Source of the DNA: Lachnospiraceae bacterium UBA1718
Lineage (GTDB): Bacteria; Bacillota; Clostridia; Lachnospirales; Lachnospiraceae
NCBI GenBank assembly: GCA_002317245.1
Contig: DCIU01000017.1
Location: 1 to 5,757, forward strand
DNA: 5,757 bases
Direction: 5' to 3'
Below the pieces are notes generated by a model that was given only the letters and a program-made list of their open reading frames with translations, did not search any database and was not told where the DNA came from. Both the position numbers and the translations under genes were made by a program. How positions within the stretch are numbered: the first letter of the stretch is position 1; every line of letters starts with the position of its first letter. Positions 1 through 5,694 of this stretch are shown in pieces.

Positions 1-938
1 TCCTCTGTCTTGCCTCTTGGTCTTGTACCAGCAAGTGGAAAAGTGTGCAGCACTCCGTCTTTTAACTGCACCAGAGTCTCTGGAGAAGCTCCAGCGACCT
101 CTACATCCGTTCCTGAGAAGTAGAACATATATGGCGATGGATTAATTGTTCTAAGTACTCTGTAAGCGTTAAGTAAGCTTCCTTCATAAGGAGCTGATAA
201 TCTGTTGGAAAGAACCACCTGGAAGATATCTCCTTCCTTAATATAGTTCTTAGCTTTGTTAACCATGTCACAGTACTGTTCCTTATTAAAAAGTGGTGTT
301 GGCTCGCCAAGAAGTCTTCCTACTGGCTCTTCCTTCTTCTCACCTGTCTTAAGGAGGTTAACCATATTCTTAAGATCAATTGTTGCCTTGTTGTAGTTAG
401 TCTCTAAGTCACTAAGCTCAACATTGGCAATCAGTATTAACTTCTGAAGGTGATTATCGAAGACGATTACCTTGTCAAAGAGCATCAGATCCAAGTCCTT
501 GAAGTTCTCTTCGTCTTCTACTGGCACCCTTACTGCAGGCTCGCTGTAACCTAAGAAGTCATATGAGAAGAATCCCACGAGTCCACCAGTGAAAGATGGA
601 AGACACTTAAGTCTCGGGCTCTTTTTCCCATTCATAATTCCTCTAATGAAGTCTTCCAGGTTATCTACCTTGACTGTGATGTCTCCCGTTGTCACCACGC
701 CGTCCACACAGGTGATTGACATCTTAGGGTCATAACCCATGTATGTGTATCTTCCCCACACCTCGTCGCCGCTCACTGATTCGAGCATGTAGCAGTGAGT
801 AGATACATTCTTCAGAATTCTCATTACCTCAATTGGAGTGTAAGCATCTGATAATATGTCGCAGGCGATTGGAACGATATCGTATTTTCCTTCCGATGCA
901 ATCTGCTTAACTTCGTCTAAAGATGGATAAAAATTCAT
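1..938 (-). CDS. trpE: Anthranilate synthase component I (TrpE), 3' end cut by window
   Basis: Anthranilate synthase large subunit makes anthranilate from chorismate, using ammonia supplied by the TrpG glutaminase subunit. It is the first committed step of tryptophan synthesis and is cytosolic. 312 codons are visible of a family length near 490, so roughly the last third, with much of the chorismate-binding core, lies outside. The N-terminal half carries CYMLESVSGDEVWGRYTYMG, matching the LLES-type tryptophan feedback site, so the enzyme is probably inhibited by Trp. The chorismate-binding domain begins with NPSPYMFYF, GASPETLV and PLAGTRPRG, which separate TrpE/PabB-type enzymes from unrelated proteins. 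The UGG-specifier T-box upstream decides for TrpE over PabB. The start is the ATG at 938-936, since no other start codon lies between it and the leader terminator. Other trp genes would be expected beyond position 1. Confidence 0.95.
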   Translation of the reverse strand, partial: MNFYPSLDEVKQIASEGKYDIVPIACDILSDAYTPIEVMRILKNVSTHCYMLESVSGDEVWGRYTYMGYDPKMSITCVDGVVTTGDITVKVDNLEDFIRGIMNGKKSPRLKCLPSFTGGLVGFFSYDFLGYSEPAVRVPVEDEENFKDLDLMLFDKVIVFDNHLQKLILIANVELSDLETNYNKATIDLKNMVNLLKTGEKKEEPVGRLLGEPTPLFNKEQYCDMVNKAKNYIKEGDIFQVVLSNRLSAPYEGSLLNAYRVLRTINPSPYMFYFSGTDVEVAGASPETLVQLKDGVLHTFPLAGTRPRGKTE

Positions 939-968
939 ATCGGTTCTCCGGGGTTCCGGATGCCTCCT
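939..968 (-). promoter_or_regulatory. trpE ribosome binding site with hairpin spacer
   Basis: On the minus strand AGGAGG is at 968-963, but the ATG is 24 nt further on, which is too far for a linear Shine-Dalgarno. Between them TCCGG (960-956) and CCGGA (951-947) form a perfect 5-bp stem with loop AACC. Looping it out leaves 10 nt between AGGAGG and AUG, a normal distance. A second, weaker site GGAG at 949-946 has 7 nt spacing, but it overlaps the 3' arm of the stem. Either site could serve; which one does is not decidable here. Confidence 0.6.
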
Positions 969-975
969 TTCTGGC

Positions 976-1262
976 AAATAAAAAGTCCCTGACAGAATAC
1001 CCTTATTCTGTCAAGGACGAATAAACTATCTATCCGCGGTGCCACCTTGATTTGTGATTACCACACTCTCACTGGATGCTAACACATCCTTCGCAACTAA
1101 CGTATGCCTCACGTCGCAGGATACTCAGGTTCCCCCTTTGTCCGCGCCCTCGAAAGCCCATTCAATACTGTATTATCTGTCACGATCTCACCACCCGTAA
1201 CTCTCTCATAGACACTTGGCAGTACCTACTTACTCTTTCTCATCGGTTTCTCATATACAATT
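976..1262 (-). promoter_or_regulatory. T-box riboswitch, tRNA-Trp responsive, controlling trpE
   Basis: A T-box leader binds a cognate tRNA and antiterminates when that tRNA is uncharged. The conserved T-box AAGGTGGCACCGCG lies at 1048-1035. Stem I fits the usual order: an AG-rich bulge (GAGAGAG, about 1207-1201), a GGTGGTGAGA segment (about 1195-1186), then GAA followed by UGG at 1160-1158 in the expected specifier-loop context. UGG is the Trp codon. The T-box UGGC at 1044-1041 can pair with the acceptor end GCCA, and bacterial tRNA-Trp has G as discriminator base, so both contacts agree on Trp. The antiterminator pairs CAAGG (1049-1045) with CCTTG (1016-1012), and the latter lies in the 5' arm of the terminator. 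Low charged tRNA-Trp should therefore switch trpE on. Confidence 0.94.
980..1018 (-). terminator. T-box regulated intrinsic terminator before trpE
   Basis: On the minus strand a 15-bp stem (1018-1004 with 999-985, one G-U pair) closes an AGGG loop and is followed by TTTTT at 984-980. The 5' arm contains the CCTTG that also forms the 3' side of the T-box antiterminator, so the two structures exclude each other. This is the default OFF state when tRNA-Trp is charged. Confidence 0.94.
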
Positions 1263-1268
1263 AACTTA

Positions 1269-1296
1269 ATTATAATAATTTATGAGATTTTGTCAA
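1269..1296 (-). promoter_or_regulatory. Sigma-A type promoter of the trp leader
   Basis: Reading the minus strand, TTGACA lies at 1296-1291 and TATAAT at 1274-1269. Both hexamers are perfect and are separated by 16 bp. Transcription would start near 1262, just before stem I of the T-box. The strong, operator-free look fits control by antitermination and not by a repressor. Confidence 0.85.
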
Positions 1297-1337
1297 TCAA
1301 AACTTTACTGTAGTAGCTAAGTGAAGTGGGGCTATGG

Positions 1338-1366
1338 TTGTCAGATTCCTCTTGCCGTGATATAGT
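1338..1366 (+). promoter_or_regulatory. Probable promoter of the plus-strand accessory unit
   Basis: TTGTCA at 1338-1343 and TATAGT at 1361-1366 are separated by exactly 17 bp, a good sigma-A match with one mismatch in each hexamer. Transcription would begin near 1373 and give a leader of about 175 nt before the 226-codon gene. The -35 box lies 41 bp from the -35 box of the divergent trp promoter. Confidence 0.55.
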
Positions 1367-1402
1367 TCAATTATTCTAATAATTCATTCACAGTTATTAT
1401 TT

Positions 1403-1503
1403 ATGTGCCGTTCGGCAGATTATCCCGATTGTGAAAAATATGAAAAGGAGGGCGTATTATTGGTGGTACATTAGCCTATCTTGAGGAATTAAATGCTTCA
1501 TAG
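1403..1503 (+). other. Short reading frames, possibly gene remnants, in the leader
   Basis: Two overlapping short frames lie here. One runs from ATG 1403 to TAG 1474 and encodes 23 residues beginning MCRSADYPDCEKYEKEG, with no visible Shine-Dalgarno. The other is open from 1444 to TAG 1503 and ends in GGTLAYLEELNAS. A strong AGGAGG (1446-1451) is followed after 7 nt by ATT at 1459, where an ATG would be expected. This would fit a small gene whose start codon mutated, or pieces of a larger gene broken by frameshift. Neither peptide is recognised with confidence, and both are short enough to be chance. Confidence 0.25.
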
Positions 1504-1512
1504 GTTGTTTAC

Positions 1513-1562
1513 CCGCCACGGAGGTAACGATGGCGGATTGGAGAAAATATGTACAAATGTAA
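1513..1562 (+). promoter_or_regulatory. Hairpin and 10-codon upstream ORF at start of the 226-aa gene
   Basis: CCGCCA (1513-1518) and TGGCGG (1531-1536) are perfect inverted repeats around a 12-nt loop that holds GGAGG. An ATG at 1530-1532, 5 nt after that GGAGG, opens a 10-codon frame MADWRKYVQM ending at TAA 1560-1562. It overlaps the first codons of the following gene, whose ATG is at 1549 with its own GGAG 5 nt upstream. The arrangement suggests translational coupling or a structure-controlled start; this is inference from layout only. Confidence 0.4.
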
Positions 1563-2229
1563 ATTATGCGGTAGATATATAGAAGACCTTACAGAGGATT
1601 TGGCTACAAGAATATTAGAGCATCTTGAAAAACATGAAGAGTATGCTAATTGTAGCGATTATAAGGAATATAATACTGATGCGTTAATTGAAAAATTCTT
1701 CATATATATCCCAAACTCTTGCACTATATCTTATGATGCAAATAATAATCCTATTGTGGTTATTTCCGATGTAAGATTTAGCAATAGAAATATTGACTGG
1801 ACCGAAATAAAAGAATACTTAATGGAATATATAGATAGTAGCTATGAAGTTATTGAAACCTCAGATATTATCTATATTGGTTCGGATTTTCCTAAAGAAA
1901 TTAAGGGGTCAGCCGATACTATTCGATTAAAGGGAGCAAACATAAAAGCAAAAGCAAATGCAACACAAGAAATTCCTGTATTATTAAGTTTTGCTAATAA
2001 CAAAAGATGGCAGGAAAATCTAAAAACAAAGCATAATACTGATGCTAAATATGGTTGGTATCGTTTTACAACAAGGTTTGCATTACCTGTATATCTTGAA
2101 AATGGCGAAATTGAAAGATTTAATATCTTTAGAATTGAGATGTTAGTAAGACACGCTTCAGATGATAAATTATATCTTTATGATATGGTGAACATAAAAA
2201 AAGAAACAAGCAACCCACTTGAGCCATAG
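1549..2229 (+). CDS. Unrecognised protein: C2H2-like N-terminus plus polyvalent-protein-like C-terminus
   Basis: A 226-residue soluble protein of unknown function, with no signal peptide or membrane segment. The N-terminus has C4-X2-C7-X17-H25-X3-H29, a plausible C2H2 zinc site. Residues about 40-115 form a mixed alpha/beta-looking region. From about 115 to 226 the sequence has FPKEI, RLKGANIKAKANA, KHNTDAKYGWYRF, RFALPVY, LVRHASDDKLYLYD and NIKKETSNPLEP. From memory, this pattern occurs near the end of large polyvalent proteins of clostridial conjugative elements and phages, some of which carry barnase/EndoU/RelE-like nuclease domains. No search was possible, so nuclease activity is only a hypothesis; the conserved-looking K, R, H and Y residues would be candidates. 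The ATG at 1549 has GGAG 5 nt upstream. Base composition is visibly more AT-rich than in the neighbours, with many AAA, AAT and ATA codons, which suggests transfer. Confidence 0.85.
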   Translation: MYKCKLCGRYIEDLTEDLATRILEHLEKHEEYANCSDYKEYNTDALIEKFFIYIPNSCTISYDANNNPIVVISDVRFSNRNIDWTEIKEYLMEYIDSSYEVIETSDIIYIGSDFPKEIKGSADTIRLKGANIKAKANATQEIPVLLSFANNKRWQENLKTKHNTDAKYGWYRFTTRFALPVYLENGEIERFNIFRIEMLVRHASDDKLYLYDMVNIKKETSNPLEP

Positions 2230-2291
2230 CTGTGTGGTAACAAACTCGTTTCTTCAGTAGTTATATTAAAGCAAAGCAGAACTAATGTCAA

Positions 2292-2341
2292 TAAAAAAGA
2301 CAGCCACTTTTCTTTTCAGAATTGTGACTGTCTTAATTTTT
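2292..2341. terminator. Bidirectional intrinsic terminator between convergent genes
   Basis: AAGACAG (2297-2303) pairs with CTGTCTT (2328-2334). After one C-A mismatch, CAC (2305-2307) pairs with GTG (2324-2326) around a 16-nt loop. The plus strand continues with AATTTTTATT and the minus strand with TTTTTTATT, so it can stop both the accessory gene ending at 2229 and the symporter gene ending at 2412. The rest of the 182-bp gap shows nothing I can support. Confidence 0.82.
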
Positions 2342-2411
2342 ATTCTTGTCAACGGCTTAACTTAATACCATTGGCCCTAAAGCTGAGGGGAACACATAAT
2401 GTTCTTTCTAT

Positions 2412-3821
2412 TTAGTCCAACTTAACCTTATCAAAATACCTCTTAACTTCCGCAACAGTTACTCCGCTAAGGGCAACCAGTGCAATAAGGTTAGGAAGGG
2501 CCATAAGGCCGTTAAAAATATCTGCAATTGTCCATACAGCAGCTACTGTCATATATGGTCCAATGAAGATGGCAAGAATATATAACCATCTGTATGTCTT
2601 AACAACCTTCATGTTACCGTTTGTCAGATACTCAAGACATCTCTCTGAGTAGTAGTCCCAGCCAAGGATTGTTGTGAATGCGAAGAATACAAGACAGATC
2701 ATAAGGACAAATCCAGCGACCTGGTTAGGTAGTGGAAGACCCATCTGGAATGCCTTGGTGGTAACAGCTACACCTTCAAGTCCCATATCCCATGCACCTG
2801 TGATGACAATTGTAAGGCCTGTTAATGTACAGATGATAAGTGTATCAATTACTGTACCCATCATGCTGATAAGACCCTGCTGTACTGGCTCGTCTGTTAC
2901 AGCTGCTGCAGCTGCGATTGGAGCAGAACCAAGACCTGCCTCATTAGAGAAGATACCTCTTGCAATACCCTTCTGCATAGCGATGATAATGGCACCAAGT
3001 CCGCCACCACATACTGCTCTCATACCAAAGGCACACTGTACGATTTCAACGAAAGCTGCTGGAACCTTGGTAATATTGCAGATGATAACCAGTAATGCAA
3101 ATACAACATATAATGCGGCCATAAATGGAACGATAACCTCTGCAACCTTAGAGATTCTCTTAAGACCACCAATGATAACAAGCCCAACACAGATTGTAAG
3201 GATAACTCCGGTAATTACTACTGTCCAGGAATATGTTCTGCCAAATAATACTACTGACATCGCATTGTTAGGGTCGAAGAAGTTATTAACCGCACTTGAG
3301 ATACCATTAACCTGTGTAAATGTTCCGATACCGAAGAGACCAACTCCCACTCCAAAGAAAGCGAAAATCTTGGCAAGCCACTTCCAGTTAGCTCCCATAC
3401 CCTTCTCTATATAGTAGAATGGACCACCAACAATGTGTCCGTCTTCCTCAACACTACGATACTTAACTGCCAACATACACTCGGCGAACTTAGTAGCTGT
3501 ACCAAGTAATGCAGCAATCCACATCCAGAACATAGCTCCAGGTCCACCTGTAACAAGGGCTGTCGCTACACCGACAATGTTACCAGTTCCGATAGTTGCT
3601 GAGAGCGCTGTACAGAGAGCACCAAAGCTTGATACCTCACCGTGCTCACCACTCTTCTCATTTGCCTTGATAAGCTTAATTGCCTTGCCTAACTTAGTGA
3701 ACTGAAGTCCCTTAAGTCTGATAGTTAAGAAGATTCCTACTACGAGAATAAGCACGATAAGCGGAACACCCCATACGAAGCTGTCAATGGCGTCCAGCGC
3801 CTTACTAATTGTTTCTAACAT
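2412..3821 (-). CDS. Alanine/glycine:cation symporter family protein (AGCS)
   Basis: A 469-residue integral membrane protein of the AGCS family (AgcS/AlsT/DagA type, LeuT fold), which couples uptake of alanine or glycine to Na+ or H+. The family signature GGPGAMFWMW is at residues 92-101. Other hallmarks are TALSATIGTGNIVG (71-84), GGPFYYIEKG (132-141), RGIFSNEAGLGSAP (288-301) and GWDYYSERCLEYL (387-399). Hydrophobic segments are visible near 15-36, 80-110, 150-172, 198-218, 228-250, 268-283, 318-342, 367-386, 410-430 and 436-456, about the usual number. Length is normal and the protein looks intact. The start has GGAGGG 7 nt upstream. The gene lies 30 bp after rqcH with no terminator between, so the two are probably co-transcribed. 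Substrate cannot be fixed from sequence: some relatives, such as B. subtilis AlsT, are linked to glutamine. Confidence 0.95.
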   Translation of the reverse strand: MLETISKALDAIDSFVWGVPLIVLILVVGIFLTIRLKGLQFTKLGKAIKLIKANEKSGEHGEVSSFGALCTALSATIGTGNIVGVATALVTGGPGAMFWMWIAALLGTATKFAECMLAVKYRSVEEDGHIVGGPFYYIEKGMGANWKWLAKIFAFFGVGVGLFGIGTFTQVNGISSAVNNFFDPNNAMSVVLFGRTYSWTVVITGVILTICVGLVIIGGLKRISKVAEVIVPFMAALYVVFALLVIICNITKVPAAFVEIVQCAFGMRAVCGGGLGAIIIAMQKGIARGIFSNEAGLGSAPIAAAAAVTDEPVQQGLISMMGTVIDTLIICTLTGLTIVITGAWDMGLEGVAVTTKAFQMGLPLPNQVAGFVLMICLVFFAFTTILGWDYYSERCLEYLTNGNMKVVKTYRWLYILAIFIGPYMTVAAVWTIADIFNGLMALPNLIALVALSGVTVAEVKRYFDKVKLD

Positions 3822-3851
3822 ATTTCTCCCTCCACATATGTTTATATATAA

Positions 3852-5627
3852 TTATTCTACCAAAGTCAGTGCCGATATGTCATTAGCAATAACCATGGAA
3901 TAATTGGTGTAATATACCACGAAGCCAGGCTTGGAGCCGTTAGGCTTCTTCACATTCTTGCGCTGAAGATAGTCAATCTCCACACGATCCGAATTAGCCC
4001 CCTTGGAATAGTGGGCTGCAAGGCTCGCAGCCTCCTCGAAGGCCCTGTCAGGCAATTCCTGTCCCTCGCACTTAACAATCACATGAGACCCCGGTATGTT
4101 CTTGGCATGGAACCACCAGTCTCCGCCGTTAGCTACCTTGAAGGTCAGCTCGTCGTTCTGGAAGTTATTCTTACCCACATACATATGGAAGCCATCGCTA
4201 CTTATATAATGAAGCGGCTTACTCTTGAAGCGCTGCTTATTATTCTTGCCGCCCTTGCGCCTGATATATCCAGACTCAATCATCTCTTCCTTAATCTCGT
4301 TAATGTCTTCTTCCTTCGATGCAAAATCGAGAGCACTGAGTATACTCTCAAGATGATCTATCTCAGCCTTGACACTGGTTGTCAGCTCTTCTAAGGCTTC
4401 CTTGGTACGCTTGAGCTTGTTGTATTTATCATAATATTTTTGGGCATTCTCCATAGCACTGAGTTTTTCGTCAAGAGGGATGCTAAGTTTTTCGTTAGTA
4501 TAGTAATTATCTACTTCGATGAATCTGTCACCAGGATTGGCCGCATATCCATAGGTATGCAGCAGTTCACCATATACCCTGTACTTATCCATCTTCTCAG
4601 TATCTTTCAGCTGCTTAAGCTGAAGGTCATACTTCTTCACATCACGCTCTAAGATAGTCTGAACAATTTTCCTTATATCTGCAGACTTCTGATGGGCACG
4701 GGTAGCCGCTTCCTTCTCACTGTAGAAGTTCACAAGAAGTTCTGATACCGAATCCCAGGGCCTTATATTCTCCTTGGCATAGCTATATACAGGAACCATA
4801 CAGTAGTCCTTGGGGATTCCTCGCTCATACAGCATTACAGGAGTAAAATCACCTGCCTTCACACGGTCCATTGTCCGGATGAAGTTATCTGCCAGTATCT
4901 TAGAAGCCTCTTGGTCAGCTAATACCATCTCGGAGTTACTGTCGGCTGACAAAATGATATGGGGTCCCTGTCCCCCCCTATCATTTTCGCAGAGTTCAGT
5001 GGCAATCATTGGTGATAGGCCTGTGAAGCTGCCGTATATGACCTTATAGAGTTCACCGGATGGCTTGTGGTTCTTAATGATATCGAGGAAGTCAGTGGCG
5101 TTAACATTAAGCGGATTGTACTTGCCCTCCTGCTTAGGAATGAAGTAATCCAGGCCTGGTAATACCTCTCGTACAGAGCTTGTCATAGCATTGACATGCT
5201 TAATACTGTCTAATATTCTGCCTTCTGAATTAACGAAGATAATATTGCTGTACTTGCCCATAAGCTCGATGATTAGGTGCTTACGGCAGATATCGCCAAG
5301 TTCATCAAGATGCTCAATCTCAATGTCGATGATTCGCTCGAAATCAGGCTGGGTAATGGATATAATCCTGCCATTCTGAATATGCTTACGAAGAAGCATG
5401 GTGAAGGCTGGAGCCACAGCCGGACTGATCTTGTTCTCACTATGAAGGTACACTAATGGAAGGGTTGGATTCGCAGATAATACCAGCCTGTACTGGCTGC
5501 CGCCGGCCTTAATTGTGAGAAGCAGTTCATCCTTCTCCGGCTGGGCAATCTTGTAGATCCTACCCTCTATTAATCTCTCATTCAGTTCATGTACGATGGC
5601 TGCCACCGTAATTCCATCAAATGCCAT
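3852..5627 (-). CDS. rqcH: Rqc2/NEMF-family ribosome quality control protein RqcH (NFACT; formerly FbpA-like)
   Basis: A 591-residue cytosolic protein of the NFACT family. RqcH binds the 50S subunit carrying a stalled peptidyl-tRNA and recruits tRNA-Ala to add C-terminal alanine tails that mark the chain for degradation. Domains in order: NFACT-N from residue 1 (MAFDGITVAAIVHELNERL, LLRKHIQNGRI at 78-88, ELMGKYSNII at 121-130), a helix-hairpin-helix-like stretch near 199-214, a charged coiled coil about 300-450, and NFACT-R about 470-585 with MYVGKNNFQND (482-492) and DWWFHAKNIPGSHVI (503-517). Length is typical. Residues 97-98, where B. subtilis RqcH has the functional Asp-Arg pair, read Glu-Arg here. 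The start is fixed by the conserved MAFDG, but its Shine-Dalgarno is poor (GAG, about 6 nt away). Older annotations call this family fibronectin-binding; the quality-control role is better supported. Confidence 0.95.
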   Translation of the reverse strand: MAFDGITVAAIVHELNERLIEGRIYKIAQPEKDELLLTIKAGGSQYRLVLSANPTLPLVYLHSENKISPAVAPAFTMLLRKHIQNGRIISITQPDFERIIDIEIEHLDELGDICRKHLIIELMGKYSNIIFVNSEGRILDSIKHVNAMTSSVREVLPGLDYFIPKQEGKYNPLNVNATDFLDIIKNHKPSGELYKVIYGSFTGLSPMIATELCENDRGGQGPHIILSADSNSEMVLADQEASKILADNFIRTMDRVKAGDFTPVMLYERGIPKDYCMVPVYSYAKENIRPWDSVSELLVNFYSEKEAATRAHQKSADIRKIVQTILERDVKKYDLQLKQLKDTEKMDKYRVYGELLHTYGYAANPGDRFIEVDNYYTNEKLSIPLDEKLSAMENAQKYYDKYNKLKRTKEALEELTTSVKAEIDHLESILSALDFASKEEDINEIKEEMIESGYIRRKGGKNNKQRFKSKPLHYISSDGFHMYVGKNNFQNDELTFKVANGGDWWFHAKNIPGSHVIVKCEGQELPDRAFEEAASLAAHYSKGANSDRVEIDYLQRKNVKKPNGSKPGFVVYYTNYSMVIANDISALTLVE

Positions 5628-5640
5628 AATTTCTCAAAGA

Positions 5641-5669
5641 AAGCCCCACTGTATTAAACAGCGAGGCTT
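5641..5669 (-). terminator. Hairpin terminator between zinc-ribbon gene and rqcH
   Basis: On the minus strand a 12-bp stem (5669-5658 with 5652-5641, two G-U pairs) closes a 5-nt loop and is followed by the short T-rich tail TCTTT. It probably ends the upstream zinc-ribbon transcript. It stops only 13 nt before the rqcH ATG, so any rqcH mRNA starting upstream carries this hairpin next to its start codon. The tail is short, so termination may be partial. Confidence 0.7.
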
Positions 5670-5694
5670 ATAGTCCTAATACTATTAATACTTA

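Noticed and set aside
1076..1264. Plus-strand open frame of 62 codons.
   Set aside because: It covers the T-box leader on the opposite strand, whose RNA structure explains the sequence.
1530..1562. The 10-codon frame MADWRKYVQM as a Trp-sensing leader peptide for the trp locus.
   Set aside because: It has a single Trp codon, lies on the opposite strand from trpE, and trpE already has a complete T-box.
1261..2366. 10-bp direct repeat TTAACTTAAT at 1261-1270 and 2357-2366 flanking the accessory unit, as a possible target duplication or attachment site.
   Set aside because: In a window this size about 16 exact 10-mer matches are expected by chance, and more in AT-rich DNA; no terminal inverted repeats or integrase accompany it.
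2674..3414. Long open frame (246 codons) on the plus strand opposite the symporter gene.
   Set aside because: It lies wholly antisense to a clear AGCS family gene, has low-complexity Pro/Thr/Ile-rich composition and no convincing ribosome binding site; a shadow frame.
4011..4394. Plus-strand open frames opposite rqcH (also near 4440-4652, 4810-5049 and 5191-5379).
   Set aside because: All are antisense to an intact rqcH with recognisable domains, and none has a family resemblance or a good start region.
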